Under the pieces are notes generated by a model, which was not told the DNA's origin, ran no database searches, and saw only the letters and a program-made list of their open reading frames with translations. Shown in pieces: positions 27,551-36,927 of a stretch of DNA of 64,000 nt; positions within the stretch are counted from its first letter, which is position 1; each line of letters starts with the position of its first letter. The stretch comes from Oceanospirillaceae bacterium (GTDB lineage Bacteria > Pseudomonadota > Gammaproteobacteria > Pseudomonadales > Litoribrevibacteraceae). Position numbers and translations under genes: made by a program. The DNA is taken from NCBI GenBank assembly GCA_015665455.1, contig JADFAD010000013.1, forward strand, positions 210,165 through 274,164. Reading direction: 5' to 3'.

Positions 27551-30500
27551 CTAACCGTCTTTATCTCCTTTCTCTTGATTCATTCGCATCGCTTCCTTAT
27601 CAATCTCAGCCATGATGCGATCCACATCCACTTCGTCGTCATTATCAGAAGTATCGCTTAACTCGTCAGCAGAGATATCTTCTAGAGCTGCAAGACTGTC
27701 CTCTAAGGCCAGCTCTTCTTCCTCGCCCAATGTTTCTTCAAATGCACTCTCCAGCTCCCCCATATCAATGTCTGGAGCATCTATTGTTTCTGAATCAGAA
27801 GACTCATTTGTGGATTCAAGGAGTGCCTCCAAATCGTCATCAATGGAATTATCAGCCAACTGATCAAGCGAATCATCTTCGGTAAATACATCGTTTTCTA
27901 AGTCCTGGGTTAGAGCATCCAACTCAGCATCGAGATCATCAATATCAAACTCCTCGGTTGTTTGAGGTCCACTACCTTCAGACTCAGCTAATAAATCATC
28001 CAAAGCTTGATCAATGCTGCTACCAAAATCATCCTCTTCATCAGCCTCTAGTTCATCAGGCATACCTGAATCAATCAACTCTTCCGTTTCTACCTCTTCA
28101 AAAACATCTTCCTCAATAACCTCAGGAGAAAACTCCTCGACAGTTTCTGGTTCAGGATCTACTTGTTCATTATCAACCTGAGTGAAGTCTAACTCTTCTT
28201 CCACACCAAAATCGACTTCAAGCTCAGGCGTTTCGATAGGCGACTCAACCATCTCATCACTAACCGCTAGGGTTTCATCAAGGCTCCCGGGTTGTTCAGA
28301 AAATGCTTCATCCAGTGTTGGGATATCTGCTCCAGCCGACACTTCTGCCTCTGTCTCTTCCAGTAAAGCATCTAACTCATCGGCAATATCATCAGCAGAA
28401 GATGCGGTAAGCTCAGGGTCCTCTAGATCACCCGTTTCAGCAAAGTTTTCACTCAGCACCTCAGGATCAGGAATGGATTCCATCTCATCCATCATGTCGT
28501 CGGCATCCAGATCCATTTCATTGCCGGATAACTCATCTAATGCAGAAACCAGCTCATCCTGTTCTAAATCAGGTGTTGCTTCGTCTGAAACGCCTGCATT
28601 TTCTGAGTCCTCAGGCACTTCCCCCATCCTTTCGAGCTCTTCCTTCACCGCATCAACTTTTTCGCTCAACTCAGGGGATTCATTAATATCCATATTAAGC
28701 TCATCAGAACCTAATTCATTGAGCGCTCCCATATCATCGTCATCATCAGAAGCACCCTCTTGTTCTTTATTGAATTCCTCCTGCATCTTTTTGTGCGAGC
28801 GAAGTTTGTGGAATAAGAAGCCTAGAATTGTAGCCACTAAAGCAAGAACACCCATCATAATGAACATAAACATATTATCTTCAGGCTCTTCAGGTTCAGG
28901 CTTAACCTCAGGCATCTGCTCAGCAACTGCGGAGTTCTCTTCAGACATCGACATCTGCTGCTCTTCAACAACAGGTTTAATTGGGTCTTCTATCAACGCT
29001 TCTTTTGGTTCAGGAGAAATGTAACCTTCAGGATAATGAGGCAATACAACATCAAACGGTTTAGGCTTTAAACGAAACTCTTTGCCCGTTTCAAGCACCA
29101 ACTTCATATCAAGGCTTACCCGATAAGTGCCCTGACCTTTGGTAGGAACCACTTGAACAACCCATTTTTGGCCGTCTTGTCCCAAGACCAGCTCAGCCGA
29201 TGCAATTAAACTGGAATCATCAGGCGCCTTCATCTGAGCAATTACTTGCGTTTTTTCCAAATCCAAGCCAGACAGTAAAGGCGTCGCAGAAACCAAGCCA
29301 ACAGATTCATCTCCAACGCCATCGTAGGTCACATCATAAGCAAAGGGCTCTAGAACCTCTATTTGGTGAGTTCGCTCTCTTTTAAACGTTTTACCATCAA
29401 CCAAGATGCTGATTTCAAAGTTACCAGGGCGGCGTAAATTTCTTATTTTCTCAAAATAAGAAAATGGATATTCGCCTTCCGTTTGAAGTTCAATTCCTTT
29501 CTGAATGCTTTTCCCTGCCTCATTGGTTAACTGAAGCTGGCCGTCCAATAACGAAAGAAAGTCCAAATCCTTAACTTGACCTTCCTCTGAGTCAAACCAC
29601 GCATGAACATTAATTTCTTCACCTGAGAATATCGTTGGAGGCAATTCATCCAACTGCAAAGACAAGTCACTAACAACGGTAACTCGGTTATCAGGGTCGG
29701 CCTCAGCCTGAAGAGTCCATTCCCCTTCGTAAGGCCTCTTAACGGTAATCAAGTCATAATTGGTGTCTGAATGCCATGTTACGTCAGGATCATTAGAGTT
29801 AGCTGTTATGACAGATTCATCAGGTGAAATTAACTTGGTCGCATCACTGCCTTCCTTTCTAAAAATCAGAGCTGTATATTCTTCGATGCTTGAGTCAATC
29901 AGAAACTTATTACCTTGCAGTGGGACTTGCTCTGCAGGCACAGACTGATCAAATAAACGAACAAAGGCCTTCAAAAGTTCATCTGAGTTCTCTGCAACGG
30001 TACTCTTGCCACCTGTACTGAGTGACAATTGTTGTAAGAAATCCTTATCCGCTTTATCAGACAAAGCAATGGTATGAAGCTTTACACCTGCTTCTGCAAA
30101 CTTAGGAACCAATTCTTTAATGATTCGATCTTGTTCTTTTTTATTAAGTTCAGGGTCTTTATCAATATCGACCATTCCGTCAGTAAGCAAGATAAAGAAG
30201 GGTTCATACTCGGGCTTAATTCGCTCTAAATCATAACCCGCAGTATCTAACGCGTTTCCTATATTCGTAAACAAACCTACAGAGGATATATCATTTGATT
30301 TTGTTTTAGCTTCTTCTTTCCACTTATCGTCAATCACACGATGCTTTACCAGCATGTTTACATATTGACCAAAGGTCCAAACGCCTGACTTACTGTCTTC
30401 GGGTAAGAGATCAACCAATAGCCTCATGGCTGGAGCACGAAGATTATTAGGGTCCGTCTTTTTCATACTCCCAGACATATCAATAATCGTACGTATATCT

Positions 30501-30640
30501 GGTGTTCTCTTTTTATTGCCAGCCACAGACTCCGGTTTTGCGGATGCTTTAGCCGAACTTGTATCAACGTCTTCCGCTAATACTGTGTTTCCCCCAAAAG
30601 CCAACATTGCAAATGCAATCAGTTGAATAATCGAGCGCAT
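27551..30640 (-). CDS. Membrane-anchored VWA protein with long acidic cytoplasmic tail (TIGR03503-like)
   Basis: 1029 residues. A signal peptide (ending TVLAE) is followed by a periplasmic VWA domain (~45-235) with metal-site motif IDMSGSM and FFILLTDGMVD, a beta-rich region (~240-550), a single membrane helix (~592-615, MFMFIMMGVLALVATILGF) and a ~410-residue cytoplasmic tail extremely rich in Asp and Glu with repeated DELxxLL-like patterns. The layout matches a conserved VWA family of marine gammaproteobacteria, and the acidic tail recalls FimV. The function is not known; a polar or envelope scaffold is possible. The gene is alone, with a bidirectional terminator upstream. Confidence 0.82.
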   Translation of the reverse strand: MRSIIQLIAFAMLAFGGNTVLAEDVDTSSAKASAKPESVAGNKKRTPDIRTIIDMSGSMKKTDPNNLRAPAMRLLVDLLPEDSKSGVWTFGQYVNMLVKHRVIDDKWKEEAKTKSNDISSVGLFTNIGNALDTAGYDLERIKPEYEPFFILLTDGMVDIDKDPELNKKEQDRIIKELVPKFAEAGVKLHTIALSDKADKDFLQQLSLSTGGKSTVAENSDELLKAFVRLFDQSVPAEQVPLQGNKFLIDSSIEEYTALIFRKEGSDATKLISPDESVITANSNDPDVTWHSDTNYDLITVKRPYEGEWTLQAEADPDNRVTVVSDLSLQLDELPPTIFSGEEINVHAWFDSEEGQVKDLDFLSLLDGQLQLTNEAGKSIQKGIELQTEGEYPFSYFEKIRNLRRPGNFEISILVDGKTFKRERTHQIEVLEPFAYDVTYDGVGDESVGLVSATPLLSGLDLEKTQVIAQMKAPDDSSLIASAELVLGQDGQKWVVQVVPTKGQGTYRVSLDMKLVLETGKEFRLKPKPFDVVLPHYPEGYISPEPKEALIEDPIKPVVEEQQMSMSEENSAVAEQMPEVKPEPEEPEDNMFMFIMMGVLALVATILGFLFHKLRSHKKMQEEFNKEQEGASDDDDDMGALNELGSDELNMDINESPELSEKVDAVKEELERMGEVPEDSENAGVSDEATPDLEQDELVSALDELSGNEMDLDADDMMDEMESIPDPEVLSENFAETGDLEDPELTASSADDIADELDALLEETEAEVSAGADIPTLDEAFSEQPGSLDETLAVSDEMVESPIETPELEVDFGVEEELDFTQVDNEQVDPEPETVEEFSPEVIEEDVFEEVETEELIDSGMPDELEADEEDDFGSSIDQALDDLLAESEGSGPQTTEEFDIDDLDAELDALTQDLENDVFTEDDSLDQLADNSIDDDLEALLESTNESSDSETIDAPDIDMGELESAFEETLGEEEELALEDSLAALEDISADELSDTSDNDDEVDVDRIMAEIDKEAMRMNQEKGDKDG

Positions 30641-30735
30641 GAATTCTCCCTTTAAAACCTTTAAACATTAGATCCAATGTAACTATGTATATAACTAACA
30701 CAGACAAAACAAAAACATTCTTTACCTATATCGGC

Positions 30736-30775
30736 AAAAAAAAACCTTTCCGTAGCTTTTCGGAAAGGTTTTTCA
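30736..30775. terminator. Strong bidirectional terminator
   Basis: A 13-bp perfect stem (30740-30752 with 30761-30773) with an 8-base loop is flanked by an A-run on the left and a T-run on the right, so it can stop transcripts on both strands. It lies ~95 bp upstream of the VWA gene start and ~450 bp downstream of the membrane-protein gene. Confidence 0.85.
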
Positions 30776-31218
30776 TAAAAATGCATAATTCAAGCCCACT
30801 TTTAAACAGAAGACTCTAAAATATTTCAACATCAACCAAAAACAAGATCATAGAACGCTTCTAAATTGAATATCCTTTTAGCGTAGTACATTCAATGAAC
30901 GTCGAATCAGGCATCGTTTAAAAAACTAGAAACCGGAAATTAATCAGCAACAAGGATTGAGTCTGAGGAGTAAAGCGAAAGTGTCAAACAGACGATAAAG
31001 ATCACAACCAATTGCGCCATTAATGCCTTCAGACATCAGTTAACGCTTAAGACCAAATAGCATTTAAAACCCAATAAAGCTACGGTACCTTAAAAAAGCA
31101 CCATTAACCCGGCTTGGTCTTCTAGCTAGAAACTTTCGAAAAATAAGCCGAGTAAGGCAAAGAAACAACGGATCCTTTAATTTAAAACAGAACCTTTAAT
31201 CAAAACAAATTTAGGCTA
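30776..31218. other. 443-bp stretch with no convincing gene
   Basis: No open reading frame of useful length with a ribosome site was found on either strand. It ends at the strong terminator at its left side, so on the minus strand it would be a long 3' leader-out of the membrane-protein gene or the place of a small RNA. The plus strand shows several scattered AAC-rich stretches. No consensus promoter with both boxes could be fixed. Confidence 0.4.
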
Positions 31219-31656
31219 CTACTTCTCCGGTTGTTTCTTAGTACTATCTTGCTTGTTAGTGCTATTTTGCATCTTTGATCGGGAGAGTATTTTTCGTCCT
31301 GAGACAGCAATCAGAGTGCAAAGAACTAAAGAGCCTGCAGCACAAACCACTAAATAGGGCATTATCTGGTCAATGTACTTCATTTCTTTAAAGGCAAGAT
31401 CTACCCCAAGGAACGGTATAGCCGGCACCCAAACCACAGCGCCTGTTTCAAAGGTTATTTCAGCCATTGCAGTACAAAGAAAAACCACCAAAGCCATAAA
31501 TACTGACTTTACAACTAAGTTCTGAACCTTGCGTATTAATATCCAACCAGCAACAACAACACCCAAGGCACTAAACCAGTAGAGCATCCAAGCTCCGGAG
31601 GTAAAAGGATCTGCAGCACCGATCTGTGAAAACAATGTCCCCATATCTATATCCAC
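31219..31656 (-). CDS. Small integral membrane protein of unknown function
   Basis: 145 residues with three hydrophobic segments (~22-41, ~49-70 and ~97-120) and a basic, Gln/Lys/Ser-rich C-terminal tail. I do not recognise the family. It follows ycgN on the same strand with a 16-bp gap, so it is probably the last gene of the rnd-ycgL-ycgN unit. Confidence 0.75.
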   Translation of the reverse strand: MDIDMGTLFSQIGAADPFTSGAWMLYWFSALGVVVAGWILIRKVQNLVVKSVFMALVVFLCTAMAEITFETGAVVWVPAIPFLGVDLAFKEMKYIDQIMPYLVVCAAGSLVLCTLIAVSGRKILSRSKMQNSTNKQDSTKKQPEK

Positions 31657-31672
31657 TTATATAATTTTAGGA

Positions 31673-32113
31673 TCATCTAACCCAAGCGATAATATGATCT
31701 TCAAGATCTTCGTCTTCAACAAAGTCTTCGGGTAATATCTTCCCCTTGAGAGACATACCTGCAGCAGCAAGGCTTGCCTTTTTACCGCTCACTAACGGAT
31801 GCCATTCAGGTAAATCCTTACCTTCTTCAAGCAATCGATAGGAACAAGTCTCAGGTAACCAATCAACAGGTATAAAGTCTGGCGAAAGCTTTAAGCAACC
31901 CTCAACTTCTTTCCGTCTATTCTTATAATCACTGCATTGACATGACTTCATGTCATATAACCGACAAACTACATTTGTGAAAGCCAACTCGCCAGTCTCT
32001 TCATCTTCTAATTTATGAAGACAACATCGGCCGCAGTTATCACAAAGACTTTCCCACTGAGTAAGCGTCATATCACTCATTTCAGTGGTTTTCCAAAAAG
32101 GCTGCTCACTCAT
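31673..32113 (-). CDS. ycgN: YcgN-family cysteine cluster protein
   Basis: 146 residues. The Cys-rich pattern (CDNCGRCCLHK near residue 22, then VVCRLYD, CQC and GCLKL) is typical of the YcgN/UPF0260 group and probably binds zinc or an iron-sulfur cluster. The C-terminal half contains PLVSGKKASLAAAGMSL, which is also conserved in the family. Biochemical role not established. It lies 13 bp after ycgL. Confidence 0.92.
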   Translation of the reverse strand: MSEQPFWKTTEMSDMTLTQWESLCDNCGRCCLHKLEDEETGELAFTNVVCRLYDMKSCQCSDYKNRRKEVEGCLKLSPDFIPVDWLPETCSYRLLEEGKDLPEWHPLVSGKKASLAAAGMSLKGKILPEDFVEDEDLEDHIIAWVR

Positions 32114-32126
32114 AAAGAAGCCCTAA

Positions 32127-32405
32127 TTAGTCTGCCTGGTTTGGATCGTATAAATCCAATAAATAGTCTTCTTTCGGTGGAGGCATTTGCAAAAAATACC
32201 CCTTGGAAGCAATATCCTCTAACACTTTCGGCGCTTCAACTCGAGACAGCTTACTTTCCGGTCTGACGAGCATATCCATCACATGTATAGGCTTACCAAA
32301 AACTTCTAAAAGCGCTTCAGGAAGATCCTTGAGCCCCTTTAGCTTTTCGATATACAAATACATTTCATCCCTACGAGGACTTCTATAAATAGAACAAACT
32401 TTCAT
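32127..32405 (-). CDS. ycgL: YcgL domain protein
   Basis: 92 residues from the ATG; an in-frame GTG 12 bases upstream is possible. The family core is recognisable: CSIYRSPRRDEMYLYIEK at the start and KGYFLQMPPPKEDYLLD near the end. The function is not established. The gene sits between rnd and ycgN, a common gammaproteobacterial order. Confidence 0.9.
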   Translation of the reverse strand: MKVCSIYRSPRRDEMYLYIEKLKGLKDLPEALLEVFGKPIHVMDMLVRPESKLSRVEAPKVLEDIASKGYFLQMPPPKEDYLLDLYDPNQAD

Positions 32406-32513
32406 ACTGTACTTCACACCCAGATCATTTAACGAAAATTAATCGCTATCCGTGCCTACAAATTCCAACGATTAATAAACAACATTTATTAATCAACAAT
32501 TCACCTTACAAAC

Positions 32514-33683
32514 TTAATTTAACAACGTATCCAATGCATCGTTAATACCCGCTTGGATAAGGTCTTTTCTCCAGCCAATGATATCTTCAGGCCAATCACC
32601 CGGCTCACTGGTTCGCCATGCATGATTAACCATATCCTGCAGCTGTTTCTTACGGCAGATAACAGCTGCATCAAGGTTCAAGCTTAACGCCACTTCCTTA
32701 ACGGGCTTATAAACAGCTTCGAGCCAACTCTTTGCGTCTTTAGGTAAAAGCATAAAACGCTCAGGCAATTGGGATTCATCCAAAGCCATTGCACCTTTAA
32801 CCAGTTCCCCCATTAAAACACCGTAGTTTCGAATAATGCCTTTGGGTACCGCAAGCTGATCAAATTCAATCAAACTCGTGGACTTGCGCAAACCAATTTC
32901 AACCAGTTGTCGATCCGCTATGATTCGTCCTTTAGGAATATTCTTCTCTGCAGCTAGAGCTTCGCGCCAAATAGCTAACGCGCGAACAACAGCCAACGCC
33001 CTCCTATTCAAGCGACCAATACCCTTTACACGATAGAATGCTAGATCCCCTGGCATTTCATAAAGCTCACGAGAACGATTGACCAACGTTTCACAGTCTT
33101 CATTCAGCCAATCCAAACGATCAAACTCAGCCAACTGCTCATACAACGCAAACCAAGCTTTGGCCAAATACTTTACGTCATCGGCAGCGTATTGAACCTG
33201 CTGGTCTGTCAAAGGCCTCTTTAACCAATCAGACTGGGTTTCATCTTTATCTAGGTTCACCTCAAGTATTGTTGAGATCATCTTTTGATAACCCACTGAC
33301 TGACCTAGATTCAGTAATGACATTGCTAATTGCGTATCGTGCAAGTTTTTAACCCAGACGCCGGTGCATTGAAACAACACACCCAAGTCTTCAGCGGCAC
33401 TATGAACAATTTTCACACACTCAGACTGCATAACCTCTGCAAGAGGAGAAAGATCCAAACCTGATTGGGGATCAATGAGCCAAACACTGCTTCCATCAAA
33501 AACCTGAATAAGCGCTGGAATCGCACGATAGGTATCTCTACGCACAAACTCTGTATCCAGAGCAATCCAAGGTAACGATGCCCATTCACCGGACAAATCA
33601 ACCAACAATTGATCTGTCGTAATAAATTGAACAGGGACATTGTCCGTTTTTAACGATTGCATATTAAATTCCAGCAAATACAT
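32514..33683 (-). CDS. rnd: Ribonuclease D
   Basis: 389 residues. This DEDDy-type 3'-5' exonuclease trims the 3' ends of tRNAs and other small RNAs. The nuclease domain (~20-200) shows ALDTEFVRR (Asp43, Glu45), NLHDTQLAMSLL and AADDVKYL. An HRDC domain begins near YRVKGIGRLNRRALAVVRAL (~220-300). An ATG at codon 8 (33662) is an alternative start; neither has a clear ribosome site. Confidence 0.94.
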   Translation of the reverse strand: MYLLEFNMQSLKTDNVPVQFITTDQLLVDLSGEWASLPWIALDTEFVRRDTYRAIPALIQVFDGSSVWLIDPQSGLDLSPLAEVMQSECVKIVHSAAEDLGVLFQCTGVWVKNLHDTQLAMSLLNLGQSVGYQKMISTILEVNLDKDETQSDWLKRPLTDQQVQYAADDVKYLAKAWFALYEQLAEFDRLDWLNEDCETLVNRSRELYEMPGDLAFYRVKGIGRLNRRALAVVRALAIWREALAAEKNIPKGRIIADRQLVEIGLRKSTSLIEFDQLAVPKGIIRNYGVLMGELVKGAMALDESQLPERFMLLPKDAKSWLEAVYKPVKEVALSLNLDAAVICRKKQLQDMVNHAWRTSEPGDWPEDIIGWRKDLIQAGINDALDTLLN

Positions 33684-33724
33684 TCAAGCTTAAGATTAAA
33701 AATAAACATAATGAAGTCGCACGC

Positions 33725-34318
33725 CTATACTGGCTGCCTATTATTGAATGCATTCTTTAAGGTATTACCTGAAATAGCCTCAAGGTCACCACCGGCTGGT
33801 ATGCCACTGGCCAAACGCGTTATCTCAATATCATCATTCACTAATTGATCCGTAATATATTGTGCCGTGGCATCACCTTCAACAGAGGTTCCTGTTGCAA
33901 GAATCAACTCTTTAACACCATTTATTCTGATCTGTTCAAAAAGCTTATCTAAACCTAATTCTATAGGTCCCATGCCATCCAATGGCGACAAACGACCCAT
34001 TAACACAAAATACCGCCCATCAAAGCCTGAAGCTAATTCCAATAAATCCACATCAGCCGGATTTTCAACCACACATAATTTCAAAGGATTTCGTGCAGAA
34101 TCACAACAAACGGAACACAACTCTTGCTCTGTAAAATTTCTACAGCTTTGACAATTTTTAATGTGCACCATTGATTTACTTAAGACTTCAGCCAAATTCA
34201 AACCGCCTTTACGGTTTGACTGCAATAAATGCAAGGCCATTCTCCGAGCCGAACGAGGCCCCACAGAAGGGAGCACCCGAAAGCTATCAATTAATGCATT
34301 AAGTAGATCACTGCTCAC
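33725..34318 (-). CDS. recR: Recombination protein RecR
   Basis: 197 residues. It is the clamp-like partner of RecO/RecF that loads RecA at gaps. Visible: N-terminal helix-hairpin-helix (LPSVGPRSARRMALHL), a zinc finger CQSC...CSVCC at 56-72, and a Toprim domain (LCVVENPADVDLLE; GTSVEGDATAQYI). It follows ybaB by 15 bp and dnaX, a standard bacterial order. Confidence 0.96.
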   Translation of the reverse strand: MSSDLLNALIDSFRVLPSVGPRSARRMALHLLQSNRKGGLNLAEVLSKSMVHIKNCQSCRNFTEQELCSVCCDSARNPLKLCVVENPADVDLLELASGFDGRYFVLMGRLSPLDGMGPIELGLDKLFEQIRINGVKELILATGTSVEGDATAQYITDQLVNDDIEITRLASGIPAGGDLEAISGNTLKNAFNNRQPV

Positions 34319-34333
34319 TTATCGCATCAACTC

Positions 34334-34663
34334 TTAGAAAGGCATCTTAAAACCAGGAGGCATGCCCATGCCCGATGTTAAACCAGACATTTTATCCTGA
34401 CTGTTTTCTTCAATACGGCGTACAGCATCATTCACAGCTGCAGCCACCAAATCTTCAATCATTTCGCGATCATCATCATCGGCAATTAAACTAGCATCGA
34501 TATTTACAGACTTAACATCATGACGACCATTCATAACAAGCTTAACCATGCCTGCGCCAGCTTCACCTGTTACTTCAGCATTGGCAACTTCTTCTTGTGC
34601 TTTTTGAAGCTGCTCTTGCATTTTCTGAGCTTGCTTCATCAAATTACCCATACCACCTTTCAT
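34334..34663 (-). CDS. ybaB: YbaB/EbfC nucleoid-associated protein
   Basis: 109 residues with the family start [20 protein letters not shown] and the core [20 protein letters not shown]. It is a small dimeric DNA-binding protein. It lies between dnaX and recR, and the three genes are probably cotranscribed. Confidence 0.95.
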   Translation of the reverse strand: MKGGMGNLMKQAQKMQEQLQKAQEEVANAEVTGEAGAGMVKLVMNGRHDVKSVNIDASLIADDDDREMIEDLVAAAVNDAVRRIEENSQDKMSGLTSGMGMPPGFKMPF

Positions 34664-34791
34664 ATCTGTAACCTTTTCTAAATGTGTGTAATCAATTCGA
34701 ACATAATAACATCAATCTACATTAACTATAGGCGATGTTCACTTTATACCGTCAGCCACTCAGGCATTAAACACGTAAAATTCATTTGCAC

Positions 34792-36927
34792 TTAAGGATC
34801 AATCGGCACGATTGTATCGTCTAATACCTTGCCACCAAACTTATTTTTCCAAACCAAAACATTAGCGTCTTCATGGAATGTTGATACTGCAAGTTGTATA
34901 CGCTCTGCTTTCATTCTCAAACGGTAGTCTGCAGGCGACTCTGAAGTAAGCTCCGCCGGTTCAATCGAGATCGTAATCTGCTTTCCGATGACATTCGAAA
35001 TAGCGGAAGCCAACGTCAACGTTCTTTCTGGCTTAAGAAACGTCTCCATATCCGTTTTCAAAATGAAATGCCAATTAGTCTCATCTCGGACAACAGGAAC
35101 CATATTCGCAGCTAAATTCGCAGTGAAGCGATCTACATCTAATCTTGACTCAATTAACAGCCATTCACTGGTTGCATCAACAAGAGCGGAATCGTCAAAG
35201 CTTGTTTCAAGAACATTCAGCGATCTAGAAGGTTCTATTCTCTCCTCAGCCGAATCAGACAGTGAACTGTTAGGTTCTACCGAAGTTTGATGTTGAGTCT
35301 TTTCTTCAACATCAACAGACACACTATTAACAAGTTCATTATTAGTAAACTCGTTATTATTAAATTCGTTATTAATAGACTCAGAGTTATCAACTGAAGG
35401 TGCTTGATCCGCCGTTTGAGCTTCCGCAACACGCTCTACTTCAGGTTCAATATTATTGTCGTCCTGACGTTGTTGATTCGTTTCTGATTGTTGATTAACA
35501 GACTCTTGCGTCAGTGACTCAGGAATATCTTCCCAAGGTGGAATGTCAGCCAAAGACTGAGGTTTAGCGCTTTCATTCCCTTCCGAATTTTGTGGCTCAG
35601 TGTTGTCGGGGTTCTGAGTTACGCTACTAGGAACAACGCCATCTACTAGCTCATGAGCTTGAGGTTGAGACTTTTTTTCAGTTTCACTGACCTCGACTGT
35701 TTGATCCGATATAGGCTCATTAGAGACAGGCGGTGTTGCAACAGGTTCAGACTCAGAAGAAGCAACAGTACCAGAAGGATGACTATTAACCGCCTCTGAA
35801 TTAGGCAGAGGCGTATTTGGAATTGGTAATGTCTGACCAGGCCTTTTAATTTGAAATGCAAGCATTCTTAAAAGGGTCATTTCTAACGCAGCTCTTTGGT
35901 CCGCTGCGGCAGCCATGTCTTTACGAGAGGCAAGACCAATTTGATAAAATAGATGCACATCATGAGGCTGAATGAGCTGTGACATACCAAGAATAAACTC
36001 TTGATCACCTTGGCTGTTATCAACGGAAGCAGGAACCATTTGACCAACGGCTATTCGATGTAAAACAGAAATCAACTCATCAAGAATTCCGGCAAAATCC
36101 GGTGCGTGGTCAGCCGCTCGGCTCACCTCATCCAGAATAGACGCCGCATTTTGCTGTGACAATGATTCTAATATATGCAGCACATAGGCACGATCAACGG
36201 TGCCCAGCATATTACGAACATCGCTTTCCATCACAGACTCATTACCAAACGCAATGGACTGGTCTGTCAAGCTTAGCGCATCACGCATACTGCCATCAGC
36301 GGCTTTTGCCAATAACCATAATGCAGGATCTTCAAAAGGTACTTTTTCTTCACCCAAAACAAATTGTAAATGGCTCACAATGCGTTCTGGGGACATGTTC
36401 TTAAGATTAAACTGAAGACAGCGCGACAGTACGGTAACAGGTAGCTTTTGAGGATCAGTCGTAGCTAACAAAAACTTAACGTGCTCAGGGGGTTCTTCCA
36501 ACGTTTTCAATAACGCGTTAAAACTGCTGGTGCTGAGCATATGGACTTCATCGATGATGTAGACCTTAAAGCGACCACGACTCGGAGCATACTGAACGTT
36601 TTCCAGTAAATCACGAGTATCTTCAACCTTGGTTCGAGAAGCAGCATCCACTTCAATTAAATCAACAAAACGACCTTCAGCAATTTCAACACATGATGAG
36701 CAAATACCGCATGGGTTTGGTCCTACCCCTTGCTCACAATTGAGACTCTTAGCAAAAATACGAGCAACTGTTGTTTTCCCTACCCCTCGAGTGCCAGTAA
36801 ACAGATAAGCATGATGCAAACGATCATGGCTAAGCGCATTCGTTAGAGCCTTTAAAACATGCTCTTGACCTACCATTTCGGTGAAGGTTTGTGGACGCCA
36901 GCGTCTTGCCAGAACGTGATAACTCAT
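34792..36927 (-). CDS. dnaX: DNA polymerase III subunits tau/gamma
   Basis: 711 residues. Clamp-loader ATPase: Walker A GTRGVGKT (45-52), zinc-binding cysteines 64, 73, 76 and 79, Walker B IIDEVHMLS, and sensor-1 LLATTDPQKLP. The region ~375-560 is a low-complexity Gln/Asn/Glu/Ser-rich linker, followed by the tau C-terminal domain that contacts the polymerase. A heptamer for -1 frameshifting lies at codons 417-419; slippage there would give a gamma form of 425 residues. Confidence 0.96.
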   Translation of the reverse strand: MSYHVLARRWRPQTFTEMVGQEHVLKALTNALSHDRLHHAYLFTGTRGVGKTTVARIFAKSLNCEQGVGPNPCGICSSCVEIAEGRFVDLIEVDAASRTKVEDTRDLLENVQYAPSRGRFKVYIIDEVHMLSTSSFNALLKTLEEPPEHVKFLLATTDPQKLPVTVLSRCLQFNLKNMSPERIVSHLQFVLGEEKVPFEDPALWLLAKAADGSMRDALSLTDQSIAFGNESVMESDVRNMLGTVDRAYVLHILESLSQQNAASILDEVSRAADHAPDFAGILDELISVLHRIAVGQMVPASVDNSQGDQEFILGMSQLIQPHDVHLFYQIGLASRKDMAAAADQRAALEMTLLRMLAFQIKRPGQTLPIPNTPLPNSEAVNSHPSGTVASSESEPVATPPVSNEPISDQTVEVSETEKKSQPQAHELVDGVVPSSVTQNPDNTEPQNSEGNESAKPQSLADIPPWEDIPESLTQESVNQQSETNQQRQDDNNIEPEVERVAEAQTADQAPSVDNSESINNEFNNNEFTNNELVNSVSVDVEEKTQHQTSVEPNSSLSDSAEERIEPSRSLNVLETSFDDSALVDATSEWLLIESRLDVDRFTANLAANMVPVVRDETNWHFILKTDMETFLKPERTLTLASAISNVIGKQITISIEPAELTSESPADYRLRMKAERIQLAVSTFHEDANVLVWKNKFGGKVLDDTIVPIDP
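35651..35697 (-). promoter_or_regulatory. Programmed -1 frameshift signal in dnaX
   Basis: In the zero frame the codons GAA AAA AAG contain the slippery heptamer A_AAA_AAG (35671-35677, within a seven-A run ending at 35678). Slippage gives Val-Ser-Thr-Ser-Ser-Ser and a TGA at 35653-35651. A GAGG element lies about 11 bases upstream, like the Shine-Dalgarno stimulator of E. coli dnaX. A short AGCTCATGAGCT palindrome follows, but a strong 3' stem-loop is not obvious. The product would be 425 residues, close to the 431 of E. coli gamma. Confidence 0.75.

Noticed and set aside
28182..29024. Long Ser-rich open frame on the plus strand inside the VWA gene
   Set aside because: It is the complement of the Asp/Glu-rich tail; the composition is a by-product of that tail, and no ribosome site or family is seen.
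30776..31218. tmRNA, RNase P RNA, or CsrB/RsmY-type small RNA
   Set aside because: None of the conserved sequence elements of tmRNA or RNase P was found, and GGA motifs are too few for a CsrA-binding RNA.
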